Assembly: GCA_023898765.1 (NCBI GenBank)
Contig: CP060238.1
Span: 1,364,001 to 1,428,000, forward strand
Reading direction: 5' to 3'
DNA length: 64,000 nt
From: Rhodospirillales bacterium
GTDB taxonomy: Bacteria; Pseudomonadota; Alphaproteobacteria; Micavibrionales; Micavibrionaceae
Under the pieces are notes generated by a model that saw nothing but the letters and a program-made list of their open reading frames with translations, did not search any database and had not been told where the DNA came from. Shown in pieces: positions 1 through 8,938 of the stretch; within the stretch, counting starts at the first letter, position 1; each line of letters begins with the position of its first letter. The translations under genes were made by a program, and so were the position numbers.

Positions 1-1143
1 ATGCATACGGAGCTTGTTTTTAAAGATCTTTTTCCCAATTTGATTGCGATGAGGGGCGAAGGTGTAAAAATCAACCATACAAACGGTATTACGCCAAGGC
101 GCTTTTTGTTGAAGGCCAATCCTGCTTTAGCGGCTCTGGTGACGGAGAAAACCGGCGGCGAGTCATGGGTAACGGATCTTAAACAAATAAGCGTTTTAAA
201 CGATTTTATGGAAGACGATGGCGTTCTGGCGAACGTCAGTGCCATCAAAGAGGAAAATAAAAACCGGCTGGCTGCTCTGGTTTGGGAAAGGGCGGGGGTG
301 GCGCTGGATTCCGGCGCGATGTTCGATGTCCAGGTCAAGCGCATTCACGAATATAAGCGCCAGATGATGAATCTTCTTCATACGGTGGCGCTGTATCAGG
401 ACATTCTTGAAAATCCGGAGAAAGACCGTCCGGCCGTTGCCAAAATTATGGCGGGCAAGGCCGCCCCCGGCTACGTTGTGGCCAAAGAGATCATTGCCCT
501 GATTCATAGGGTTGCCGAAAAAATCAACAGCGATGAAAGAATCAAAGGGAAATTAAAGCTCGCCTATATTCCCAATTATAATGTTTCCAAGGCTGAGATT
601 ATCATTCCCGGCACCGATCTGTCCGAACAAATCTCGACGGCGGGAACGGAAGCCTCCGGAACCGGCAATATGAAGTTCATGCTCAATGGCGCTGTCACGA
701 TTGGCACGCTGGACGGTGCGAATGTTGAAATCAGGGAGGCTGTCGGAGAGGAAAATTTCTTCCTGTTTGGCGCTACGAAGGAAGAGCTGGATCAAATCAA
801 CGCTGCCGGCTATAACCCGGCTGAATATCTGGCAAAAAGCCCGCGTCTGGCCAAGGCGCTTGATTTTATCGACCGCGAACTTGGATTTTCCGATTTGGCC
901 GGTCGAATAAGGCGAGACGACGCCTACAGGACGGCGGTAGACTTTAATGCCTATTGGGATGCGCAAGAGGAAGCGCAGCGGGTTTATCATCAGGACCCCA
1001 AACGGTGGGTGCAGATGTCCCTTGCCAATACGGCAAATTCAGGGCGTTTTTCCAGTGACTACACGATCGAGGGGTACAACAGAGAAAACTGGCATCTGCC
1101 AACTGTTGTTCCGGGGCAAAAGCCGGCAGCACTTGAAATATAG
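1..1143 (+). CDS. glgP: Glycogen/maltodextrin phosphorylase, C-terminal part (5' cut by window edge)
   Basis: The frame is open at base 1, so this is the last 380 residues of a protein that is normally about 800-840 residues long; the first ATG is probably internal. The family releases glucose-1-phosphate from alpha-1,4-glucans by PLP-dependent phosphorolysis in the cytoplasm. Visible family signatures are TNGITPRR (about residue 28), DVQVKRIHEYKRQ (about 107), and the PLP-lysine region EASGTGNMKF (about 216-225), followed by NGAVTIGTLDGANVEI. The C-terminus is complete. The next gene starts nine bases after the stop, suggesting cotranscription. Family assignment is firm. Whether the substrate is glycogen or maltodextrin cannot be told. 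Confidence 0.96.
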   Translation: MHTELVFKDLFPNLIAMRGEGVKINHTNGITPRRFLLKANPALAALVTEKTGGESWVTDLKQISVLNDFMEDDGVLANVSAIKEENKNRLAALVWERAGVALDSGAMFDVQVKRIHEYKRQMMNLLHTVALYQDILENPEKDRPAVAKIMAGKAAPGYVVAKEIIALIHRVAEKINSDERIKGKLKLAYIPNYNVSKAEIIIPGTDLSEQISTAGTEASGTGNMKFMLNGAVTIGTLDGANVEIREAVGEENFFLFGATKEELDQINAAGYNPAEYLAKSPRLAKALDFIDRELGFSDLAGRIRRDDAYRTAVDFNAYWDAQEEAQRVYHQDPKRWVQMSLANTANSGRFSSDYTIEGYNRENWHLPTVVPGQKPAALEI

Positions 1144-1151
1144 GAGATGAA

Positions 1152-2006
1152 ATGACAGATTCAGATGTTGAAGAAGAAACCTCTCTGAGTGATGAGGCGT
1201 GGGAGGATATATATGAATTGTTTGAGCCCTATATTAATTTAGCGGCTTATCCTATTGTTGAAGCTGCAACCCAAGATTATATAGGGTCTAAATATTTTGG
1301 GCATCCGTGGATGGGAAGTGACGAGGAATGGCCTGAGAAAGACGGGATACCACTGGACTTTATTTTACAGCTAGATATTGCCACTCTTCCGGAAGAAATA
1401 GCCCGCCTGCTTGGAGGTAAGGGGTTGTTGCAATTCTTTTATGGAGAAGATAGCCGGATTGAGTTTACTGATGACATCAGTGACAGAAGCTTTCTACGAA
1501 TTGTATATCCCGAAGAAAAAGAAGGTGGACCTGTTGCTCCTCCCGCTGCAGGAGATCCATATTTAATAGCTGAAAGAAAGTGCCATTATTCGAGTTCTAA
1601 GGAATGTTTGGCTATTACCGGATGGGAAGATTTCCAAGACGTGCCTCATTATTTGGATTTTGCAGATGATGAGGAAGGTGCGTTGTATCCGGGGGCGATT
1701 GAGGAAGAAGTGGCTCGTATAGCTCGAAAACACAGGATTGATGAGTCGCAAGTTGAAGAAGCAATAGAGTGTGTTCAGGGAGATAAACTTGGAGGGTACC
1801 CCCATTGGACACAAGGTATTGAGATTCCGTTATGCAGTTTGGGGGAATATATGGTTTCTATTTATCAAATAGATGCTGGTGATTTCTTTGAAGGTCCCTG
1901 TGTTCCTGCTCATGCCCCGGAACTATTCGCAAGTAGAGGCACAGGACATATTTTTGTATCTCGACATAACCATCAGGAATTAAAGTTTGTTTGGGCTTGT
2001 GTTTAG
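1152..2006 (+). CDS. DUF1963/YwqG-like protein
   Basis: A 284-residue acidic cytoplasmic protein with no signal peptide or membrane segment. A clear ribosome-binding site (AGGAG) sits six bases before the ATG. The layout resembles the DUF1963 (YwqG) family: a GSKYFGHPWMG segment near residue 46, FILQLDIATLP near 71, LLQFFYGE near 93, and GYPHWTQGIEIP near 216, a glycine-aromatic motif typical of that family. No enzymatic function is established for the family. By eye the gene is clearly richer in A+T than glgP just upstream, which would fit later acquisition. It may be cotranscribed with glgP. Family call moderate, function unknown. Confidence 0.7.
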   Translation: MTDSDVEEETSLSDEAWEDIYELFEPYINLAAYPIVEAATQDYIGSKYFGHPWMGSDEEWPEKDGIPLDFILQLDIATLPEEIARLLGGKGLLQFFYGEDSRIEFTDDISDRSFLRIVYPEEKEGGPVAPPAAGDPYLIAERKCHYSSSKECLAITGWEDFQDVPHYLDFADDEEGALYPGAIEEEVARIARKHRIDESQVEEAIECVQGDKLGGYPHWTQGIEIPLCSLGEYMVSIYQIDAGDFFEGPCVPAHAPELFASRGTGHIFVSRHNHQELKFVWACV

Positions 2007-2070
2007 ACAAAAAGGGGCCGTTATAGTCTTCGGAATCGCTCTAGCGAAAGAGAATCGTGATGTGTCGGCC

Positions 2071-3156
2071 TTACTTCGATTCAGAGAATGCAGACTGTAA
2101 TGTTTTTGCAAGGTGTTTTGTGTATGCGTGACGCCCCTTGTGGTTCAGGTGTCCTGTATCCGCCCAGTCTTCCCTTGGAACAGGGTAACCGGTTAAATCG
2201 ATTACGGTCTTTGTGTGGAGCTTTTGTTTAATCTGGTCAAGGTTATAGACAAGCCGGCTTTGGAAAATCGGTTCCAGTACGACGATTGGCTGAATATGGG
2301 TGGCCTGAATGTCGTCCAGAATCTTGTTGAGTAAACGGATATAATCCTCGTTCATACCGGAAAGCTTTCCTTGTGTTCCCTTGAAATCGACGGGGATATA
2401 ATGGCCGAACAATATGCCGTCGCCGTTTTCGCACTTGGCAACGGTCTTGTATTTGGACGGTGCGTTATAATCAAAAATCCTGCAATCGGCCAAGGCCTGA
2501 TAATCCGGTTTGAGAGAATTCACGCGCATTGAAGGATCTTCGGCTTGAACGTCTTCGTTTTTGTTTACGGAAAATGTGCCGAACAGCTGTTTCAGGCGCA
2601 CGTAAATCGCCTTGTTGTAGATTAAAAGGCGGTGAAAGCTCCTGAAGTAGCCTTTCGTTGCTGGAAGTTTTATATCCCATGGCTGCGTTGCGTAGATATA
2701 CAGCAGGTCAATTGCCGTTGTTTCGTCAAAAAGGTCCTTCTTTTCGCTATTGTCAGAGAACAGGTCGTTTACGCTGATGTTAAGCACAATGGTTTTCGGT
2801 TTTTGAGCGGCGGCTTTTTGTGCAAAATACGGAAAATCATAGAGTGTCATTCCAGACACGCCGAAATTGTAAATGCGTTGATCGTAATCCGCAAAGACGG
2901 CGGTGCTGATATGGAAGATTGTCCGGCTGGATCCGATAAAAATATAATCCGTTTCTCCCGGATCACGCTTCGATAAATGCGCGGATTTGTAAATTTTATT
3001 TTCAATCCAGCGATCCTTTGACGTTTTCCGGGCGGCATACAGCTCCAAAGCGCCGTCCAGCGCGACCGTCAACAAGACAAAGGTGAGGACGGCAATGAAA
3101 AGTTTGGCCCGGCTAGAACTGGAAATATAAAAATTCACTGGACCCCCGGATTTCAT
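2071..3156 (-). CDS. Membrane-anchored SGNH-hydrolase-like protein, partner of MBOAT acyltransferase
   Basis: About 361 residues. An N-terminal membrane segment (AKLFIAVLTFVLLTVALDGA) is followed by a periplasmic domain. The SGNH-type features are GSSRT (about residue 75, block I-like), NFGVSGMTLYDF, NISVNDLF, and a C-terminal DTGHLNHKGRHAYT that carries the Asp/His pair. Proteins of this shape (AlgJ/AlgX-like, DltD-like) act with an MBOAT protein to transfer acetyl groups to an extracellular polymer. The start at 3156 overlaps the end of the MBOAT gene by 44 bases; a longer frame reaching 3261 would overlap it much further and looks unlikely. The polymer that is modified cannot be identified here. 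Confidence 0.78.
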   Translation of the reverse strand: MKSGGPVNFYISSSSRAKLFIAVLTFVLLTVALDGALELYAARKTSKDRWIENKIYKSAHLSKRDPGETDYIFIGSSRTIFHISTAVFADYDQRIYNFGVSGMTLYDFPYFAQKAAAQKPKTIVLNISVNDLFSDNSEKKDLFDETTAIDLLYIYATQPWDIKLPATKGYFRSFHRLLIYNKAIYVRLKQLFGTFSVNKNEDVQAEDPSMRVNSLKPDYQALADCRIFDYNAPSKYKTVAKCENGDGILFGHYIPVDFKGTQGKLSGMNEDYIRLLNKILDDIQATHIQPIVVLEPIFQSRLVYNLDQIKQKLHTKTVIDLTGYPVPREDWADTGHLNHKGRHAYTKHLAKTLQSAFSESK

Positions 3157-4501
3157 ATGTTGTGAAAGCGATGAAGAAAAGTCCGCCAATTGCCACAGCT
3201 TCGGCGATGCCGATTTTTTCTTTTCGCTGTAAAGCATTGCTGTTTGGCAGTCGTAGAACACCTAAAAGGATAAACAAAATAAGGGCAACAATCAGCATGT
3301 TTACTTCGCCTGCCATCGGAAAATTTACCATGCTGCGCAGGATGTTTGCCGCGTCTTCAATGCTTGATGCGCGAAAGAGCACCCAGGCTATGTTGATGAA
3401 ATTGAACGTGATAAACCATGACAGCGCCTTGTGTATTTTTATGCCTGTGGCATTCCATAAACGATGTAGAACCAAAGCTGCACCGTGCGCCAGTCCCCAT
3501 AGGACAAAAGTCCACCCTGCGCCATGCCATAAGCCGCCGATGAAAAACGTGATCATAAGATTTAAGGCTGTTCTTGGGAAGCCATGGCGGTTTCCTCCCA
3601 TCGGCACATAGATGTAATCTTTTAAAAAACGGCCCAGGGTTATGTGCCAGCGGCGCCAAAAATCCTGAATATTGCAGGCTTTGTATGGAGAATTAAAATT
3701 GATGGGCAACCGGATGTTGAACATTAATGCCGCGCCCATGGCCATATCACAATAGCCGCTGAAATCGAAATAGAGCTGCAAAGTATAGGACAGGGACGTT
3801 ATCCATGCCTGTATAAAAGACAAGTCGGCGGGATGAGCAAATCCTTCATCCGCCCATAGTCCAAAGGTATCCGCAATCACAACTTTTTTACAAAGCCCAA
3901 CGGCAAACAACAGCAATCCGCATCCGATGTGGTTGTAGTTCAGCAACAAGTTCCGCGCCCGTGAAAATTGGGGCATCATTTCCCTGTGATGGACAATCGG
4001 CCCCGCAATCAATTGCGGGAAAAAGGAAACGAAAACGGCGTAGTTTAGGAAGTCGTATTCACGGGTCTGCCCTTTGTAAGCGTCGACCAGATAGGCAATC
4101 TGCTGAAATGTAAAAAAGGAAATCGCCAGTGGCAATGTTAAATGAAGTAATGAAACCTCGCCTCCAAAGACATTGTTGAGATTTTCAATCAAAAAATCGC
4201 TGTATTTGAAATAGGCAAGCAAACCGACATTGGCGGCTATGCCGAATGTTAACAGGCTTAATTTTTTAATCGCCTTTGCCGAACAAGCCTGCGAAAAAGA
4301 CGTGCCGATCGCATAATTCACAATCATGGAGGTCAGGATCAACGGCAGATAGGCAATGTTCCACCAGCTATAGAAAAAGAGGGAAGCAGCCAGCAAAAAG
4401 CTTTTGCCCGCAAGCGTCATGCGGCGTTTATTCAAATAAAAATAAACCGCCAGACTTATCGGCAAAAACAGCAAGATGAATTCGTAGCTATTGAATAACA
4501 A
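3113..4501 (-). CDS. MBOAT family O-acyltransferase (AlgI/PatA-like)
   Basis: A 462-residue polytopic inner-membrane protein. The MBOAT signatures are NFNSPYKACNIQDFWRRWHI, LKDYIYVPMGGNRHG, and GGLWHGAGWTFVLWG, which holds the invariant histidine. The family transfers acyl groups, usually acetyl, across the membrane to exported polysaccharide. The N-terminus MLFNSYEFILLFLP matches the usual family start, and it is encoded from a TTG codon at 4501 with an AAGGGA sequence about ten bases upstream. The gene overlaps the downstream SGNH-like gene, so the two form one unit. There are no glycosyltransferases nearby, so the acceptor polymer is unknown. Confidence 0.9.
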   Translation of the reverse strand: MLFNSYEFILLFLPISLAVYFYLNKRRMTLAGKSFLLAASLFFYSWWNIAYLPLILTSMIVNYAIGTSFSQACSAKAIKKLSLLTFGIAANVGLLAYFKYSDFLIENLNNVFGGEVSLLHLTLPLAISFFTFQQIAYLVDAYKGQTREYDFLNYAVFVSFFPQLIAGPIVHHREMMPQFSRARNLLLNYNHIGCGLLLFAVGLCKKVVIADTFGLWADEGFAHPADLSFIQAWITSLSYTLQLYFDFSGYCDMAMGAALMFNIRLPINFNSPYKACNIQDFWRRWHITLGRFLKDYIYVPMGGNRHGFPRTALNLMITFFIGGLWHGAGWTFVLWGLAHGAALVLHRLWNATGIKIHKALSWFITFNFINIAWVLFRASSIEDAANILRSMVNFPMAGEVNMLIVALILFILLGVLRLPNSNALQRKEKIGIAEAVAIGGLFFIAFTTYEIRGSSEFLYFQF

Positions 4502-4666
4502 GCTCTGTTTGTCCCTTAATGCGCGTTCAAATTTATTATATTGTCAGCTTATCTTAAAGCCGGGCGTTAGCTTAATAGTTTGTTCTGAATAAGTCTCCCT
4601 TTAAGATTTACAATCAGGGCAGTGCGCCTTACCCTTCGGAGAATCTATTTTTTTTCAGGAGGCTGT

Positions 4667-7600
4667 ATGTCGTCCCACCTTCTTTGTAGCGTTGGATTGT
4701 CTGCGTTTTTGTTTTCTGCGGCTTTATGTTCGGCTGCGCATGCAGCGCCCGACACGGCGGCGTCTTTGCGCGAAGCGATGGCGCGCATAGCGCTTTTGGA
4801 AAAAGAAAACGAAAGGCTGCGGTCCATCCTCCTTTCCGAGGATGGAAAGGATGTCGTGCCCGATCCTTCTGCGCCCAGACCGGGCAGAAAACCGCCCGGC
4901 AATGCCTTTGAAGATAAACGCGATATTCCTGAAGAAAAGGTAAAAGAGGAGAAAGAGAAAAAGGAAGCGGCGGAGCCTTTGCAGATGGCGGTTGCGGAGC
5001 CGCCGGCAGAGCCGCTGCCTGCCTCTCCCGCCGGGCCCGAAGATTTTATCATCCGCCCGCACGTGGACGGTTATGTGAAGTGGGGGTCCAGCCGCACGCT
5101 CTCCGGCGCGGAGGCGTGGGTGCCGCTTTCATGGAACGGGCGGACTTTGAGTTTTATGGACGCGCGTTTTGTCGCGGATGACAATGAAGGCCGGGAGGGC
5201 AATTTCGGCCTTGGCCTGCGGATTGTGCCGGAGGGTGCGGAGTCCATATGGGGCGCTTACGGCTTTTATGACCGCCGCCGGAGCGAGACGGGGAATATCT
5301 TTTCCCAGGCGACGTTCGGGGGGGAATATCTGACGGAAAACTGGGATGTGCGCGCGAACGGCTATCTTGCCCTGAGCGGCAAAGAAAAGAGCACGAATAC
5401 AAGCTATACAACGAATTTCACTTTTTCCGGCACGGGCATTGTCGCGCAGCAGGTTGCGACGACGAGTCAGGCGGTCGAAACGCCCTTGTCCGGTCTGGAT
5501 CTGGAACTGGGGTACAAGCTGCCGTTTCTTAAGGATAGCTGGTTCGAGGATACGCGCGTCTATGGCGGCGCCTATCATTTCGGGGCCGCCGGCGTGGAGT
5601 CCATGGACGGCTACCGCTTTCGGGCGCGCGCGCGGCCCTTTGAGTGGCTGGAGCTGGGGCTGGAGCATCAAAGCGATACGATTCGCGGCACGACCAATCT
5701 GGCGGAAGTGCGCTTCAGAATTCCGTTTGGCCGGGCTTCCGAAAGCCGGAAACCCAGAGGGATATACAAACGTCTGGATGAACGGGTGATTCGGGACGTG
5801 GATGTGGTGACGCAGGCGGGCACGCAAACCAGCGCGGTGTCCAGGCAGGCGGCGGTTACGAATACGACGACCGGCGTCGCCCAGAAAATATATACGGTGG
5901 ATAACACGGCGCCCGGTGGCGGGGACGGCAGTACGGGTAATCCTTTCAACACGCTGGCGGCTGCGGAAGCGGCGGCCGGGGCGCATGACATTGTTTATGT
6001 GAAGGCAGGAGACGGCACGTCCGCCAACATGGACGCGGGGATTACGCTGGACGATGACGGGCAGAAACTGATCGGCTCCGGCGCGGCGCTTGTTTTTGAT
6101 ACGGCGAGCATGGGGGTTACGGGGCTGACGGTTGCACCGGCCAACGGGCTTGTGATTGCATCGGCGGGGACGGCGCCGGTCATTACCAACAGCGCTGTGA
6201 ACGGGGACGGCATTACCGTGACGGCCTCGGATGTCGAAATCGCGGGCCTCACCGTGGACAGTACGACGCGCTACGGAATTGTTGCCAATGGCGCGGATAA
6301 TTTAACAGTGAGCGATGTGACGGTCGAGCGCTCAGGTAGTCACGGGTTTTACGCCTATGCGACTGCGGCCGGGGCGACGGTCGATAACCTGAATCTCCGC
6401 AACGTAACCCTGAGCCGCAGCAATTCCTACGGCGGATATCTTCTGGCCCAGAACGGCGGGGAGATCAACAATTCCGTCATGGACAATGTCACTATAACCC
6501 GCAGCGCAAGTACCGGGCTCTATGCTTATGCCGTTGGGGCGGGGGCGCTGATCTCCGCGCCAAGTTTCACCAATATTACGGCCAGCGAAAACAGAAGCGT
6601 GGGGCTCCAGCTTTATACAAACACCAGCGGGCAGATCACCGCGCCGGTGCTGAACGGCATCACTGCCGATGACAATGGTTCCTACGGCCTGTATGTTTAT
6701 GTCCTTAATGCGGGATCGCTCGTCAGCGATGCGCGCTTTGACAATATCTCGACCGCGCAAAATAACTCACAAGGCACCTATCTCTACGCCCAGAACGGCG
6801 GGCAGATCATAGACCCGGTCCTGAATAGTTTCATGGCCCTCGATAACGGGAATAACGGTGTCTATCTTAATGCGGGCGGGGCCGGCGCGCAGATCGCCAA
6901 TCCGTTTTTGACGGATATTACAGCAAGAGAAAATTCATTCGACGGCGTCACACTCGCCTCTTCCGGCGGTGGCGTGATAACAGCCCCGGTCCTCGACGCC
7001 ATCACCGTGGAAGGTAACGGCCAGCGGGGGGTGGCTACGAGTGCCAGCGGCGCGGGATCTTCCATGAATGATTTGATGCTCGCCAACGTGACGGCCACGG
7101 ATAACGGCTCTCAGGGCGTTGTACTTTCCATTTCGGGCGGGGCGCAGATGACCTCCCCGGTGCTGGAGGATCTGACGATTGCCGATTCCGCTTCTCACGG
7201 CCTGTATCTTTATACGCAGGATGCCGGGTCGCTCCTCAGCGATCTGTCTGTCCAAAACAGCACGTCAAACGGCAATGCCGGTTCAGCCATTCATCTCTAC
7301 ACCCAGAACGGCTCACAGATTACCGCGCCGGTGCTGAGCGGCCTGACGGCCGAAGGCAATAGCGGACAGGGGCTTTACCTCCGGGCGAACGCCGCGGGAT
7401 CGCTGGTCAGCGATTTGTCCCTGACCGACAGCACATTCAGTTCCAACGGTTACGGCGTTTATTTCGAGACGGTTAACGGATCGCAGGTTACCGCGCCGGT
7501 GCTAAGCGGCCTGACCATTCAGAATAACAATTCCCACGGGTTTTATGGTTATATCAACAATGCGGGGTCGCTGCTGAGCGGCCTGTCCCTCACCGATACG

Positions 7601-8641
7601 GATTTTGTGGAAAACAGGAATTACGGGGCGGCTCTCAATGCCGCCAATGGCGGACAGATCGATACGCCGGTGCTGGGCAATCTGACCATGCAGGGAAACA
7701 GGTCCGGTGGCGTTTCTGTTTCAGCCGGCGGCGCGGGCTCTCTTGTGAATAATCTGTCCCTCACCAATGTGGAGATTGAGGAGGGGAGTAACGGGGTGTA
7801 TTTCTACACCGCCAATGGTCAGATCGACACGCCGGTGCTGAGCGGCCTGACCATGCGGGATCTGAACACTCATGGTCTTTACGTGTATACACAGGGTGCC
7901 GGTGCGCTGGTCAACGATTTGTCCGCAACCAATATAGATATCGACAATAGCGGGCAGCATGGCGTGTATTTCTACGTCCGCGGGGGCAGCCAGATCACGA
8001 CGCCGGTGCTGGATACCGTGACTTCCAATAACAACGGCGATCATGGCCTGCTTGTCCAGACGGTAGATGCGGGCTCCCTTGTCAGCGATCTGTCGGTGAC
8101 CGGTCTCACGGCCAATGATAACGGCGAGATGGGCGCCGGACTTGTCGTGAGTTCCGGGGGGCAGATGACGGACCTGACGCTCGATACGCTTATTGCGCGG
8201 GGCAATAATTTTTCGGGTCTGTATGTGATCTCCCAGAACGCCGGGGGCAGCGCGCTTACGAACGCCATGCTGCGCAACGTGACGGCCGAGGACAATCTGG
8301 AAGAAGGGATTTATCTCAACGCCAGCAGCGACGCGGATTTAACGCTTCGGCTGGAAGATTCGACGGCGACGGACAACGTTCTTCGGGGCGTGTATGTCAA
8401 CGATGACACGACGGGGACCTTCACAGCCGATCTGGGCGGCGGCGCGCTGGGTGGCCTTGGCGGCAACCGCTTCTTCGATAATCAATCTTACGATCTGTAC
8501 GGCGATCTGGACAATTTGCAGCTTGATGCGGAATCAAACTGGTGGGGGCAGGCCGGCGGGCCGCTGGCCGGGGATGTTTCCATGGAAGGCGCCTCGACGC
8601 TCAACTCCTCTTCGCCGCTGGCCGTCGATCCGGGACCTTAG
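4667..8641 (+). CDS. Inverse-autotransporter-like surface protein with beta-helix passenger
   Basis: A 1324-residue secreted protein. The ATG at 4667 follows AGGAGG by six bases. Order of parts: signal peptide ending near AHA|APD; a short coiled coil (about residues 33-55); a Pro/Glu/Lys-rich linker; a predicted outer-membrane beta-barrel (about 130-355) beginning VDGYVKWGSS and ending RFRIPFG; a junction with GGGDGSTGNPFNTLAAAEA (about 417-435); then a right-handed beta-helix of 28- and 29-residue coils, closing with ESNWWGQAGGP (about 1288). An N-terminal barrel with a C-terminal passenger is the inverse autotransporter (type Ve, intimin-like) arrangement, so an outer-membrane adhesin or polysaccharide-binding role is inferred. 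No LysM domain is seen; the coiled coil occupies that place. The TAG stop overlaps the end of a MITE-like element. Confidence 0.8.
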   Translation: MSSHLLCSVGLSAFLFSAALCSAAHAAPDTAASLREAMARIALLEKENERLRSILLSEDGKDVVPDPSAPRPGRKPPGNAFEDKRDIPEEKVKEEKEKKEAAEPLQMAVAEPPAEPLPASPAGPEDFIIRPHVDGYVKWGSSRTLSGAEAWVPLSWNGRTLSFMDARFVADDNEGREGNFGLGLRIVPEGAESIWGAYGFYDRRRSETGNIFSQATFGGEYLTENWDVRANGYLALSGKEKSTNTSYTTNFTFSGTGIVAQQVATTSQAVETPLSGLDLELGYKLPFLKDSWFEDTRVYGGAYHFGAAGVESMDGYRFRARARPFEWLELGLEHQSDTIRGTTNLAEVRFRIPFGRASESRKPRGIYKRLDERVIRDVDVVTQAGTQTSAVSRQAAVTNTTTGVAQKIYTVDNTAPGGGDGSTGNPFNTLAAAEAAAGAHDIVYVKAGDGTSANMDAGITLDDDGQKLIGSGAALVFDTASMGVTGLTVAPANGLVIASAGTAPVITNSAVNGDGITVTASDVEIAGLTVDSTTRYGIVANGADNLTVSDVTVERSGSHGFYAYATAAGATVDNLNLRNVTLSRSNSYGGYLLAQNGGEINNSVMDNVTITRSASTGLYAYAVGAGALISAPSFTNITASENRSVGLQLYTNTSGQITAPVLNGITADDNGSYGLYVYVLNAGSLVSDARFDNISTAQNNSQGTYLYAQNGGQIIDPVLNSFMALDNGNNGVYLNAGGAGAQIANPFLTDITARENSFDGVTLASSGGGVITAPVLDAITVEGNGQRGVATSASGAGSSMNDLMLANVTATDNGSQGVVLSISGGAQMTSPVLEDLTIADSASHGLYLYTQDAGSLLSDLSVQNSTSNGNAGSAIHLYTQNGSQITAPVLSGLTAEGNSGQGLYLRANAAGSLVSDLSLTDSTFSSNGYGVYFETVNGSQVTAPVLSGLTIQNNNSHGFYGYINNAGSLLSGLSLTDTDFVENRNYGAALNAANGGQIDTPVLGNLTMQGNRSGGVSVSAGGAGSLVNNLSLTNVEIEEGSNGVYFYTANGQIDTPVLSGLTMRDLNTHGLYVYTQGAGALVNDLSATNIDIDNSGQHGVYFYVRGGSQITTPVLDTVTSNNNGDHGLLVQTVDAGSLVSDLSVTGLTANDNGEMGAGLVVSSGGQMTDLTLDTLIARGNNFSGLYVISQNAGGSALTNAMLRNVTAEDNLEEGIYLNASSDADLTLRLEDSTATDNVLRGVYVNDDTTGTFTADLGGGALGGLGGNRFFDNQSYDLYGDLDNLQLDAESNWWGQAGGPLAGDVSMEGASTLNSSSPLAVDPGP
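6377..8335 (+). repeat. Protein-coding tandem array: 23 beta-helix coils alternating 28 and 29 residues
   Basis: Counting residues by hand gives coil lengths of 28, 29, 28, 29 and so on along the passenger, with three shortened or lengthened units (27, 26 and 30). The 29-residue type begins like QITAPVLSGLT and ends in AGS or AGA. The 28-residue type begins like LVSDLSLT and ends in NGG or NGS. The composite period is 57 residues (171 bp). The DNA copies are diverged, so this is an old duplication series. Confidence 0.85.
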
Positions 8642-8756
8642 AGCACTTCTCTTTTAGGTAGACTCAACATTCTTCCGCTGTCATTCCCTGAATTGGCTTC
8701 GCCAATTCAGGGAATGACGAAAAAAAGGTGGGGCAACCTAAAGAGATAATGCTCTA
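8639..8756. mobile_element. MITE-like palindromic element (TA-flanked) at the adhesin stop codon
   Basis: The outer arms at 8639-8659 and 8736-8756 are imperfect inverted repeats (both ends read TAGAGCA inwards; 15 of 21 positions match without gaps). Inside is a perfect 18-bp stem (8680-8697 with 8701-8718) around a three-base loop. A TA at each outer edge would be the target-site duplication. No transposase is encoded. The first three bases are the TAG stop of the surface-protein gene. Confidence 0.6.
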
Positions 8757-8938
8757 GAAGTCGGGAATTGGATAAAGTTTCGTTTTTTTTGAAGGCGCTC
8801 CTGCGATATTTTCGCGGACTTCATGTCCTTTGTGCCCTTCGTGTTAACCCCCTTTTTTTTTACGAAAAATCCCCGGCTTTGTCATCCTGAGCGCAGCGAA
8901 GAATCTCCGGGAAACGCCGGGATCTTTCGTCCCCGCGT
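8757..8938. repeat. Repeat fragments between the surface-protein and sulP genes
   Basis: There is no gene in this gap. A 29-base dispersed motif at 8819-8847 (core CTTTGTGCCCTTCGTGTTAA) recurs with one mismatch at 58711-58739. From 8881 comes a half copy of the GTCATCCTGAGC family (with GCGAAGAATCT), whose right arm is missing or degraded. These stretches may also serve as the 3' end signal of the minus-strand sulP gene, but no classical hairpin plus T-run was found. Confidence 0.55.

Noticed and set aside
2071..4501. Alginate biosynthesis locus
   Set aside because: MBOAT and SGNH-like genes occur in many acetylation systems; no other alginate genes are present, so only the acetylation pair is claimed.
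5129..5986. Minus-strand open frame of 285 codons rich in Arg
   Set aside because: Shadow of the GC-rich barrel region of the surface protein; Arg/Ala/Pro-rich composition typical of an antisense frame.
6377..8335. CRISPR-like array because of regular spacing
   Set aside because: The units are degenerate, continuous coding sequence with no identical repeats and no unique spacers; no cas genes nearby.
8881..8938. Rho-independent terminator for sulP
   Set aside because: There is a repeat half-arm but no closed stem followed by a T-run on the minus strand.
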